Positions 17,188-25,549 of a stretch of DNA of 64,000 nt are shown in pieces. Position 1 is the first letter of the stretch. The number at the start of each line of letters is the position of its first letter. A program made the translations under genes and the position numbers. Location: assembly GCA_002841495.1 (NCBI GenBank), contig PGZV01000007.1, forward strand, positions 1 to 64,000, read 5' to 3'. Source of the stretch: Firmicutes bacterium HGW-Firmicutes-2. GTDB lineage: Bacteria > Bacillota > Clostridia > Lachnospirales > Vallitaleaceae. The notes beneath the pieces were generated by a model. That model was not told the origin of the DNA. It saw only the letters and a list, made by a program, of their open reading frames with translations, and did no database searches.

Positions 17188-17358
17188 ATCGTTCTTTTTA
17201 GAATGCGGATTATTTTCTATATAAAACAGGTTATAACTTAAATGATAAAAAAGGATTCTTTTTCTTTACTATAAAAGTGGGCATAATGAAGATGTGTTCA
17301 GGCCGTTCACAAAGAAAGTCATTAATAACAAAGCATCTATTTGAAAAGGAGAAAGCTT

Positions 17359-17772
17359 ATGAGCAGTAACGACAATACACAAAAATACGTTTACACAATT
17401 GAAGATTTACCAGAAACAGTAATCGTTCAGGAAGAAGATATTCGTACCAAATTTTTAATAAGTAAAAATGCCATGGTTAGTTTCATCAATGTACCTAAGG
17501 GTTCTACTTTTCCTATTCATAGTCATGATGCAGAACAGATTATGATTGTTCTAGAAGGTGAAGAGCATCACGAGATTGATGGCAAAAAAATTATTATGCA
17601 TGCCGGAGATGTATGTGTTCATCCTGCAAATGTACCACATGGTGGTTACACACCAACAGGCATTAAGGCCATTGATATTTTTGCCCCGGCACGTGATAGT
17701 CATGTGGAGCTTATGAAAGAACAAGGCACATATCCCGACGAATTTGGTAACTATAAAACGAATAACAAGTAA
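17359..17772 (+). CDS. Cupin-domain protein
   Basis: Small single-domain cupin of 137 residues with the two conserved cupin motifs: metal-binding histidines in FPIHSHDAEQ followed by a glutamate in VLEGEEHHEI, and a second histidine in HPANVPHGG. The start is the ATG at 17359 after AAAAGGAG; an upstream TTG in the same frame overlaps this site. It precedes the second TRAP operon by 33 bp and probably shares its transcript. Such cupins are often sugar-acid isomerases, dioxygenases or ligand-binding regulators; the sequence does not tell which. Confidence 0.85.
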   Translation: MSSNDNTQKYVYTIEDLPETVIVQEEDIRTKFLISKNAMVSFINVPKGSTFPIHSHDAEQIMIVLEGEEHHEIDGKKIIMHAGDVCVHPANVPHGGYTPTGIKAIDIFAPARDSHVELMKEQGTYPDEFGNYKTNNK

Positions 17773-17805
17773 CTTAATCAATGATTTTTATGGGAGGTTT
17801 AGTTT

Positions 17806-18888
17806 ATGAAACTTACAAGTATTAAGATGATCCTAGGTTTAATCATAGTATGCTCATTACTAATAGCAATGGTAGGTTGTGGAAAAAAAGAAAATGAAAC
17901 ACCAACGCCTAGTACAAATGCGGACGCAACAACTGAAGAACCAACTTCAGAAGAACCAGCAGAACCAATTGAAGTTATTGAGATTAAATTAGCACATTAT
18001 GCAGAAATCGGACATCCGGCAGACCTTGCTGCTAATGAGTTCGCATTAAAAGTTGAAGCAAGAACCAATGGAGCCGTTAAAATCATTGTATATCCTGCCA
18101 ATGCTTTAGGTTCACCAGATGAAGTGTTAGAGCAAAACATTCTGGGTACGATCGATATGAGCTTACCAACTCAAGGACATTTAAGCAAATATTCTCAAAA
18201 ATTCTCCACGGTCATGTTGCCATTTGCTTTTGAAGATGCGGATCATGTCTATCGTGTACTTGATGGACCTTTTATGGAATGGGCGGCTCCTGATCTAGAA
18301 GCTCAAGGCCTCGTATTTTTATCAAACTGGGATTGGGGCTTTAGAAATATTACAAACAATAAGCGACCCATTAACACACCAGCCGATGTAGCCGGACTTA
18401 AGCTTAGAACACCACCCGAAATTCAGTTACAAGCAGCAATGGAAGCACTTGGTGCTAACGTGAGTCAGATTGCATTCTCAGAACTAATTCTATCATTAAA
18501 CCAAGGTGTTGTAGATGGACAAGAAAACCCATTATCCGTTATCTATTACAACAATGTTTTCGAAGCTCAAAACCATTTAGCGATTACCCAACATGTTTAC
18601 AATTCTATGGTTAATGTTATGAGTAAAGAGGTCTGGGATAAACTTACTGAAGAACAACAATTAATTTTAAGAGAAGAAAGTACAAATGCCGGTAATGAAA
18701 TGCGTAAAATGATGCAAGATCAAGATAAAAATCTTATTGGCATGCTTGAAGAAAAAGGTATGGAAGTTACTTATCCGGATAAAGCCCTATTTAAAGATAT
18801 GATGCAACCTGCCTACGATCGTATTGCTGAATACGCCGGAAAAGATAATGTTGACTATTTGCTAAAGATTGCTGAAGAAAATAAATAA
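17806..18888 (+). CDS. dctP: DctP-family TRAP solute-binding lipoprotein
   Basis: Binding protein of the second TRAP transporter. It has a full lipoprotein signal peptide of 24 residues ending AMVGC, a Glu/Pro/Thr-rich linker and a complete DctP domain. It is much closer to the protein at 21643 than to the two at 10466 and 11649: shared motifs are LPTQGHLSKYS or its variant, NITNN, LRTPPE and VVDGQENP. The start ATG has GGGAGG upstream. It is followed by a stem-loop and then dctM. Confidence 0.93.
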   Translation: MKLTSIKMILGLIIVCSLLIAMVGCGKKENETPTPSTNADATTEEPTSEEPAEPIEVIEIKLAHYAEIGHPADLAANEFALKVEARTNGAVKIIVYPANALGSPDEVLEQNILGTIDMSLPTQGHLSKYSQKFSTVMLPFAFEDADHVYRVLDGPFMEWAAPDLEAQGLVFLSNWDWGFRNITNNKRPINTPADVAGLKLRTPPEIQLQAAMEALGANVSQIAFSELILSLNQGVVDGQENPLSVIYYNNVFEAQNHLAITQHVYNSMVNVMSKEVWDKLTEEQQLILREESTNAGNEMRKMMQDQDKNLIGMLEEKGMEVTYPDKALFKDMMQPAYDRIAEYAGKDNVDYLLKIAEENK

Positions 18889-18920
18889 TTACTTGTAAGC
18901 ATATAACAAGACATTTCAAG

Positions 18921-18962
18921 AACAAGCTATATTTATGGGTATTAAAATAGATATAGCTTGTT
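18921..18962 (+). promoter_or_regulatory. Stem-loop between TRAP binding-protein and membrane genes (second operon)
   Basis: Perfect 12-bp stem, AACAAGCTATAT at 18921-18932 with its complement at 18951-18962, and an 18-nt loop. No T-run follows and the next ribosome site begins a few bases later. Position matches the stem-loop at 12707 in the first operon. Confidence 0.75.
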
Positions 18963-18980
18963 CATTTAAAGGAGGATTTT

Positions 18981-20261
18981 ATGGAAGCATTACTAATTTT
19001 TATGGTGCTTATTGGATTAATACTTCTTGGCGTGCCGATTGCAGTGAGTCTTGGAATTACATCTGTAGGTGCCTTCATCTTACTTGGTGAATCACAAAAC
19101 TTACTTATGATGGCACAAAGAATGTACGCATCTACAACAGGGTTTACTTTATTAGCCATTCCTTTTTTTATTCTTGCCGGGAATTTAATGAATACCTGTG
19201 GTATTACTAGAAAAATATTTGACTTTGCAGAAGCAAGCGTAGGACATGTTTGGGGCGGACTTGGACAAGTCAATATCATTGCCAGTGTCATTTTCTCGGG
19301 AATGTCAGGGGCAGCTGTTGCAGATGCAGCCGGGCTTGGGATGATTGAGATCAAAGCTATGACGGATAGTGGGTATGACAAAAATTTTTCAGCAGCGATT
19401 ACGGCAGCATCTTCAACAATTGGACCGGTTATACCACCTAGTATTCCTTTTGTGATTTATGGTGCAATGACGGGTGTATCTGTTGGTAGTTTGTTCTTAG
19501 CCGGTTTTTTGCCGGGGATCTTAATGGCTATTACCATGATTATTGCCGTTTCTATTATATCAAGGAAGAGAAATTACCCAAGACAGCCAAAGCAATCATT
19601 TGGAAAACGATTTGAAGCATTTAGAAAGGCATTTTTACCACTCCTTATGCCGGTTATCATTATTGGCGGCATCTTAAGCGGCTGGTTTACAGCGACGGAA
19701 GCAGCGGTAGTTGCTTGTATTTATGCGCTGCTATTAGACGGCGTTGTATATCACGAGTTAAGCTTTAAAAAAATCATGAGTATTTTAACAAATACAGTCA
19801 TTCATACGGTGAAAGTTATGTTTATCATTTCAGCAGCCGGTTTTTTTGGATGGTTATTAACTTTCTTAAAAGTACCGGAGCAAATTATTATTACACTTAC
19901 AAGTGTGAGTGACAATAAGTATATATTATTACTCATTATTATTGGCATTTTGATTGTACTTGGCATGTTCTTAGAAGGCATCGCGGTGCTGATGATAACC
20001 ATACCCATATTTATGCCGATCGTATATCAGTTAGGTGTTGATCCCATTCAATTTGGCGTTGTTATGATTTTGGCATCTATGATTGGACTCTTGTCCCCAC
20101 CTGTTGGCATGTGTTTATATGCAGTGTCGAGTATTAGTGATGTGAAAATTGGTGCGCTAAGCAAAGAGGTATTACCCTATATAGCCGGAATTTTCATTGT
20201 GTTATTAGCGGTTGCAGCAATACCACAAATATCATTATTCATACCAAACTTATTTAGATAG
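18981..20261 (+). CDS. dctM: TRAP transporter large membrane subunit DctM
   Basis: Large permease subunit of the second TRAP transporter, 426 residues, with about 12 hydrophobic segments. Family motifs include AIPFFILAGNLMNTCGI, SGMSGAAVADAAGLG and IPPSIPFVIYG. It starts after AAAGGAGG and is followed 10 bp later by dctQ. The order here is P-M-Q, the reverse of the first operon's Q-M, so the two loci are not a simple recent duplication. Confidence 0.95.
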   Translation: MEALLIFMVLIGLILLGVPIAVSLGITSVGAFILLGESQNLLMMAQRMYASTTGFTLLAIPFFILAGNLMNTCGITRKIFDFAEASVGHVWGGLGQVNIIASVIFSGMSGAAVADAAGLGMIEIKAMTDSGYDKNFSAAITAASSTIGPVIPPSIPFVIYGAMTGVSVGSLFLAGFLPGILMAITMIIAVSIISRKRNYPRQPKQSFGKRFEAFRKAFLPLLMPVIIIGGILSGWFTATEAAVVACIYALLLDGVVYHELSFKKIMSILTNTVIHTVKVMFIISAAGFFGWLLTFLKVPEQIIITLTSVSDNKYILLLIIIGILIVLGMFLEGIAVLMITIPIFMPIVYQLGVDPIQFGVVMILASMIGLLSPPVGMCLYAVSSISDVKIGALSKEVLPYIAGIFIVLLAVAAIPQISLFIPNLFR

Positions 20262-20271
20262 GAGGCATACA

Positions 20272-20781
20272 ATGAATGTCTTAATAAAAATCGATAAAGG
20301 TATCACGACAACACTTCAAGTTATCTGTGTTTCATTTCTTGTCATCTTATTTACATTGCTATCACTTAACGTGTTTGTTAGATTTTTCCCACTTTTTTCC
20401 ATGGGATGGTTTGATGAAATCGTTGAATTATCTTTTACGTGTTTAAGTTTTTTTGGTGCTGCCTATTTATGGAGTCAACATGAGCATTCTAGAATTGATT
20501 TCTTAAGTGAAAAGTTTATGGGAACTAAGAAAGAATTTGTTCTAGAACTTATTATAAGTATTATAGGATTGATATTTATCTATTTTATGGTAAGGTATAG
20601 CTTAGTACTGGTTAGTAAGGCAACAGCATGGTCACCAATATTTAAAATATCAAGGAAGTTATTTTACGCGTCTATTCCGATTTCAGGTATAATAATGGGT
20701 ATATATTCAATTAGAGATATTTTTGTTTATGTAAGAAAGATATTTTTTATACCCACAAATGTACATATTAACGTACGCTAA
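20272..20781 (+). CDS. dctQ: TRAP transporter small membrane subunit DctQ
   Basis: Four-helix membrane subunit of 169 residues that pairs with the DctM just upstream. The first helix (TTLQVICVSFLVILFTLLS) is followed by the family pattern NVFVRFFP and an acidic FDEIVELSF segment. The start is the ATG at 20272 with AGGAGG 6 nt upstream; a longer frame from 20212 runs back into dctM and has no ribosome site. Confidence 0.9.
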   Translation: MNVLIKIDKGITTTLQVICVSFLVILFTLLSLNVFVRFFPLFSMGWFDEIVELSFTCLSFFGAAYLWSQHEHSRIDFLSEKFMGTKKEFVLELIISIIGLIFIYFMVRYSLVLVSKATAWSPIFKISRKLFYASIPISGIIMGIYSIRDIFVYVRKIFFIPTNVHINVR

Positions 20782-20845
20782 TTCTCCAAAGTAACGAAAT
20801 AAATAGTAAGAAAAAAACAATTAAAGCAAAAAATAAGGAGGCCAT

Positions 20846-21571
20846 ATGAAAATATTAATAACAGGTGCAAGTACAGGAATCGGTTCTGCAATAGCGAAAA
20901 CCTTAGCAGAAAATAATGAATTATTCTTGGTTTATAACCAATCTAAAGAAAGTGCTATTCAGGTGGCAGAAGAAGTCACAAAGATGGGTGGAATTGCACA
21001 CTTAATTCAATGTGATATAACAAAAGAAGAAAACTGCATAGCATTAATGAATGAAGTTAAAGAGTATACAGAGTATTTAGATGTCCTTGTGAATAATGCA
21101 GGAGGTCTGGTGAAACGTGTTCCGGCCACTGAACTCACATGGGATCATATGCAGGAAGTTTTCAATCTCAATACTTTTTCATTATTTAAGATCACATCCT
21201 TAGCAATTGAGTTGCTTAACAAGGGAACTAATCCCAATATTGTTAATATAGCCTCTGTGGTTATTCGACATGGTGCTCCGGGAGCGACGATGTATGCAGC
21301 TTCAAAAGGTGCAGTTGATGTATTTACAAGAGGGCTTATGAGAGAATTAGCACCCAATATACGTGTTAATACCATATCGCCGGGCGTCATAGATACACCT
21401 TTTCACCATAAAGTTTCTACAAAAGAGCAAATGGATATTTGGGCAGAAACTAACCCTCTCAAAAAGAATGGTCAAGGAGAACATATTGCTTTGGCAGTCT
21501 CATTTTGTATAGAAAATATGTTTCTTAATGGTGAAAATATTGATGTTAATGGTGGCACATATATTAGGTAA
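20846..21571 (+). CDS. Short-chain dehydrogenase/reductase
   Basis: Cytoplasmic NAD(P)-dependent oxidoreductase of the classical SDR family, 241 residues. It has the cofactor motif TGASTGIG (residues 6-13), NNAGG (83-87), catalytic Ser137, Tyr150 and Lys154 (YAASK), and NGGTYIR at the end. The start has AAGGAGG upstream. Lying between the TRAP membrane genes and a second DctP gene, it probably oxidises or reduces the imported compound, as gluconate or uronate dehydrogenases do. The substrate is unproven. Confidence 0.9.
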   Translation: MKILITGASTGIGSAIAKTLAENNELFLVYNQSKESAIQVAEEVTKMGGIAHLIQCDITKEENCIALMNEVKEYTEYLDVLVNNAGGLVKRVPATELTWDHMQEVFNLNTFSLFKITSLAIELLNKGTNPNIVNIASVVIRHGAPGATMYAASKGAVDVFTRGLMRELAPNIRVNTISPGVIDTPFHHKVSTKEQMDIWAETNPLKKNGQGEHIALAVSFCIENMFLNGENIDVNGGTYIR

Positions 21572-21642
21572 TACCATTACGAACGCTATTGATTTTATGA
21601 AGGCATGAAGTCCAACAGAATTGTGTATGGGAAGGTGTCAAT

Positions 21643-22662
21643 GTGATTAAGAATAATATTAGATGTATGATAGCAGTTATACTAATCATTACGATATTAG
21701 CCGGCTGTTCAAAGCAATTAGTGGAGGAGCCGGACATGACCGAGGAAGTGATTGTCCTTAGGTTTGGGCACTATGCAATTGAAGATCATCCTGCAAACAC
21801 AGCCGCAGCCCTTTTTGCTGAAAATGTTGAAAAGCGAACAAATGGTAAAGTCATAGTAGAGATTTTTGCAGATGGGCAACTGGGTACACCACCTGAAATG
21901 TTAGAGCAGAACATTATTGGCTCTATCGATATGAGTTTGCCAACACAAGGTGCTTTAGATAAATATTCAAAGAAATTTGCGACAGTGATGTTACCATTTG
22001 TTTTTGATAACCATAAGCATGCCTATCGAGTTCTAGATGGCGAGTTTATTGGATGGGTTAAAGATGACCTAGATAAACAAGGTTTAATCATGCTGGCTAA
22101 TTGGGAGTATGGATTTAGAAATATAACAAATAACACAAGACCTATTGTTACACCGGATGATATTGTTGGCCTTAGACTTCGAACACCGCCGGAAATGCAA
22201 CTACAACTTGCGATGGAGTCTCTTGGTGCAAATGTAACTAAAATAGCGTTTCCTGAAATCTATCTATCCTTAAAACAAGGCATTGTAGATGGCCAAGAAA
22301 ATCCGGTATCTGTTATATATTACAATAAGTTGTATGAAGTTCAAAAGTATCTCACAATGACACGTCATACTTATAATTGTATGGTACATGTCATAAGCAA
22401 AAAGACATGGGAAACGCTGACGAAAGAACAACAAGAAATAATTTTAGAAGAAAGCATAGCTGCAGGTAATTGGATGCGGGAGGAAGTGCAAAAGGAAGAA
22501 GTAGAAATTCTAAAAAAACTAGAGGATGAAGGTATGATCATCACCTATCCTGACCGCAGTGTGTTTAAAGAGAAGATGAAGTATGCCTACAACGCTATTT
22601 CAACTTATGCCGGAATAGAAAATGTGGAGTACTTTTTACAACTTGTTGAAGAATCGAGGTAA
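21643..22662 (+). CDS. DctP-family TRAP solute-binding lipoprotein (second paralogue of the pair)
   Basis: TRAP solute-binding lipoprotein with signal peptide ending ILAGC, close in sequence to the protein at 17806 throughout. It starts with GTG at 21643, with GGAAGG 8 nt upstream. No DctQ or DctM gene follows it; the next gene is an AEC-type permease four bases on. It may widen the ligand range of the DctMQ pair upstream or act as a sensor-type binding protein. Confidence 0.9.
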   Translation: MIKNNIRCMIAVILIITILAGCSKQLVEEPDMTEEVIVLRFGHYAIEDHPANTAAALFAENVEKRTNGKVIVEIFADGQLGTPPEMLEQNIIGSIDMSLPTQGALDKYSKKFATVMLPFVFDNHKHAYRVLDGEFIGWVKDDLDKQGLIMLANWEYGFRNITNNTRPIVTPDDIVGLRLRTPPEMQLQLAMESLGANVTKIAFPEIYLSLKQGIVDGQENPVSVIYYNKLYEVQKYLTMTRHTYNCMVHVISKKTWETLTKEQQEIILEESIAAGNWMREEVQKEEVEILKKLEDEGMIITYPDRSVFKEKMKYAYNAISTYAGIENVEYFLQLVEESR

Positions 22663-22665
22663 CTC

Positions 22666-23649
22666 ATGGAACTGCAAATCATTATTATTCAGATCTCAAA
22701 ACTTATTTTATTAGTTCTCGTAGGTGTCTATGCGAGAAAGCTGAAAATTATACCGGAAGAAGGTATAGCAATTCTGTCAAAATTACTCATTCATATAACT
22801 TTACCCATTTTAACTTTTTTCAGTATCACAAGCTATAAACTACCGGAGAATATTTTTAGAGATGGATTTTTCATTATATGTATGGGTGTTATTATCCAAC
22901 TTTTCAGCTTGTTTACGGGTAAGATAATAGCTAAAAAATTAAAATTAGATAGAGTAAAAAAGAATGTCTATGCAGCGCAATTAATGATAGGTAACACTGT
23001 ATACCTTGCATTTCCGCTTATGACAGATTTGTTTGGTAATATTGGTTTAATCTATGCAATTGTTTATTATCTGGTTAGCTTAACTTTTATTTGGACAATT
23101 GGTGTTTACTTATTTAATAAAGATGAGATGAAGAATATTAGACATATTTTTAAATCGTTGGTCAATCCATGCACAATTGCTTTTGCATTAGGTGTCATTG
23201 CGCTTATTCTTAGAATTGATATCGCTATGGATAAATGGGTTCTATTTAGAAATACATATCAGTTCATGTATGATACATTTTATCCTCTTGGAAATACAAC
23301 CATGAGTTTATCTATGGTATTTATCGGATTGATTATCGGACAAATGGAATTTAAACAGATCCTTGGGATATTTAAAGATCGATCTGTTCAAATACTTGTA
23401 TTGGTGAAGTTGATTGTCATACCCGGCTTTTTTTTACTTGTACTCCTATTTGCAAAAGAAATAGCAAGCGAAATTGCCATTGCAGTCATATTTATAGAAA
23501 CGCTTATGCCTGCAAGTACAGTTACCGTTGCGATTGCCAAAGAAAATGGATCAGACTACACCTATGCTATGGAAATTGCAATAGCAACAACAATCATATG
23601 TCTCATAACAATACCGGTCATGCTTCGTTTGTATCAGGTAGTGCTTTAG
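22666..23649 (+). CDS. AEC-family permease (auxin efflux carrier type)
   Basis: Integral membrane carrier of the AEC family, 327 residues with about ten hydrophobic segments in the usual two halves. Family features include NTVYLAFPLM in helix 4 and LMPASTVTVAIA near the C-terminus. Bacterial relatives transport malate, malonate or other organic anions. It starts four bases after the DctP gene, within the same operon, and is followed by a terminator. Confidence 0.88.
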   Translation: MELQIIIIQISKLILLVLVGVYARKLKIIPEEGIAILSKLLIHITLPILTFFSITSYKLPENIFRDGFFIICMGVIIQLFSLFTGKIIAKKLKLDRVKKNVYAAQLMIGNTVYLAFPLMTDLFGNIGLIYAIVYYLVSLTFIWTIGVYLFNKDEMKNIRHIFKSLVNPCTIAFALGVIALILRIDIAMDKWVLFRNTYQFMYDTFYPLGNTTMSLSMVFIGLIIGQMEFKQILGIFKDRSVQILVLVKLIVIPGFFLLVLLFAKEIASEIAIAVIFIETLMPASTVTVAIAKENGSDYTYAMEIAIATTIICLITIPVMLRLYQVVL

Positions 23650-23695
23650 GCATGATGGTCGCTATAAGATGAACGCATTTGAAGTAGAATTATTG

Positions 23696-23731
23696 AGTGA
23701 GCAGAAACCGTAAGGTAACGCTCACTTTTTT
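23696..23731 (+). terminator. Intrinsic terminator after the AEC permease gene
   Basis: AGTGAGC at 23696-23702 pairs with GCTCACT at 23720-23726, with an inner ACC/GGT pairing, followed by TTTTT. Confidence 0.85.
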
Positions 23732-23759
23732 CATGTTTTTATTGTGGATAATATTTGAC

Positions 23760-23788
23760 CTGACATCAAGATAATGATAAAGTATAAG
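23760..23788 (+). promoter_or_regulatory. Sigma-A-type promoter for the helicase gene
   Basis: CTGACA at 23760-23765, 17-bp spacer, TATAAG at 23783-23788, leaving about 70 bp of leader before the helicase start. Confidence 0.4.
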
Positions 23789-23865
23789 GCATAATAGTTA
23801 AATCAGAAACATCCACGAGATGTAAAGCATATAAACCATAAACAAGGTTAAGGAAAGTAGGCAAA

Positions 23866-25389
23866 ATGAATAATAACTTTATTGATTTAGGGGTAGACCC
23901 AATTATTGTCAAGGCTATAGAAGAAATGGGCTTTAAATACCCAACAAACGTACAAAGCAGAGCCATACCCCATGTTCTGAATCATCAAGATTTGGTGGTT
24001 ATGTCAAAGACAGGCAGTGGTAAAACCGGTGCCTTTGGTATTCCCATGTTGCAGATGATGGAGGCTGAAATAGTTGGACCTCAGGCACTCGTATTGACGC
24101 CTACAAGGGAGTTGGCGGTGCAGGTGGAAAGTGACATTAGTTTAATGTCGAAGTACCAAGAAGTGACCACAACAGCTGTATATGGACAACATAACATTAA
24201 TATTGAAGTGGAAGCGATTAAAAAAGGTGCATCCATTGTTGTCGGAACACCTGGGCGCGTATTTGACCATATTTCGAGAAAAACGCTACCAACAAAGGGC
24301 ATTCGATTTCTAGTGTTAGATGAAGCAGACCGAATGTTAGACATGGGCTTCATCGACCAAGTGGTTAAAATCATAAAAACCCTGCCGAAAAATCGGGTGA
24401 CCATGCTTTTTTCAGCGACTATGCCGGCTGAGATTCAGAGAATTTGTCAAGCGTATATGAATGAAGCCACAACCATAGCCTTAGAGTCAGATACAAAAAC
24501 CGTAGATGCTATTAAGCAACTGTATTATAGAGTGGAAGCCAATGAAAAAAGAACACAGTTAGATCGACTGTTAAAAATCGAACAACCGGATAGTTGTTTA
24601 ATCTTTTGTAACACCCGTTATGCAGTAGATAAAGTGCAGGCTTATCTAGAAAGAAAAGGCTATGTTGTAGACGCTATTCATGGTGCTAATACACAAGTGA
24701 GCCGAATGAAAACGATTGAGAAGATTAAAAAAGGTGCACTTCAGATTGTGGTTGCAACAGATGTTGCTGCTAGAGGGTTGCATATTGATGATCTAAGCCT
24801 GGTCATTAACTACGATGTACCCATAGAAAAGGACAGCTATGTACACCGTATCGGTCGAACTGGTCGTGCTGGTAATACAGGTAAAGCCATCACTTTGGCA
24901 ACAGCCGATGATATTATGACATTATACGAGATTGAAGAACATGTGGGTTGTTTGATTGAAGAGACAGAATTGCCCACAGATGAACAAGTACATGAAGCTG
25001 TTGCATCTGCAACGGGTAAATGGGTAGGTGTTAAGCCTCCAAAGGCCCATGCAGGTAAAGACCATAAGCCAAGTGACCATAAATCAAGAGAATATAAATC
25101 AAAAGATCATAAACCTAGAGAACATAAGCCAAGAGAGTTTAAACCTATGGTACAAAAGGTCTTGGAAGAAAAAGCAAAGATTGTCCATGTGGCTGAGCCC
25201 ATTGTGGAAAAAGTCAAGGAAAAAATCCATGTTCCAAGTAAGCCTGTATATCATAAAAAGCCAAAGACAGAAGTTAAAGTTGAAACGGTGATCTTACCAA
25301 AACTTGGACCCATCGAATTTAGAAAATCGGCTGAACCGATTAAGAAAAAGAAGTTCTTGGACAAGATAAAGGATTTACTAGTCAAATAA
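23866..25389 (+). CDS. DEAD-box RNA helicase
   Basis: ATP-dependent RNA helicase, likely in RNA decay, ribosome assembly or cold response like CshA/DeaD proteins. Motifs in order: F-Q motif (FIDLG...PTNVQSRAI), SKTGSGKT (motif I), PTRELA, DEAD (VLDEADRMLDMGF), SAT, and HRIGRTGRAG (motif VI). The two RecA-like domains end near residue 370. The last 130 residues are a basic low-complexity tail with repeated units such as DHKPS, DHKSRE and EHKPRE, which probably bind RNA. The start has GGAAAGTAGG upstream. It is monocistronic and followed by a terminator. Confidence 0.95.
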   Translation: MNNNFIDLGVDPIIVKAIEEMGFKYPTNVQSRAIPHVLNHQDLVVMSKTGSGKTGAFGIPMLQMMEAEIVGPQALVLTPTRELAVQVESDISLMSKYQEVTTTAVYGQHNINIEVEAIKKGASIVVGTPGRVFDHISRKTLPTKGIRFLVLDEADRMLDMGFIDQVVKIIKTLPKNRVTMLFSATMPAEIQRICQAYMNEATTIALESDTKTVDAIKQLYYRVEANEKRTQLDRLLKIEQPDSCLIFCNTRYAVDKVQAYLERKGYVVDAIHGANTQVSRMKTIEKIKKGALQIVVATDVAARGLHIDDLSLVINYDVPIEKDSYVHRIGRTGRAGNTGKAITLATADDIMTLYEIEEHVGCLIEETELPTDEQVHEAVASATGKWVGVKPPKAHAGKDHKPSDHKSREYKSKDHKPREHKPREFKPMVQKVLEEKAKIVHVAEPIVEKVKEKIHVPSKPVYHKKPKTEVKVETVILPKLGPIEFRKSAEPIKKKKFLDKIKDLLVK

Positions 25390-25460
25390 AAGGCTGACGA
25401 ATCGTTAATAAAAAGATAAATATTGTAATATAACATGACACCATATATAATAAAGTTATG

Positions 25461-25486
25461 GCTGAGGGCGGCGAACCTCAGCTTTT
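25461..25486 (+). terminator. Intrinsic terminator after the helicase gene
   Basis: GCTGAGG at 25461-25467 pairs with CCTCAGC at 25476-25482, followed by TTTTCTT. Confidence 0.8.
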
Positions 25487-25549
25487 CTTGCGTTTAAACG
25501 GAATTAAAGATAATTTATCAACGTATGCTCATATGAAAGGATGAATATT

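Noticed and set aside
25028-25291. Plus-strand frame inside the 3' end of the helicase gene
   Set aside because: It is the out-of-frame reading of the repetitive Lys-rich tail and has no recognisable features.
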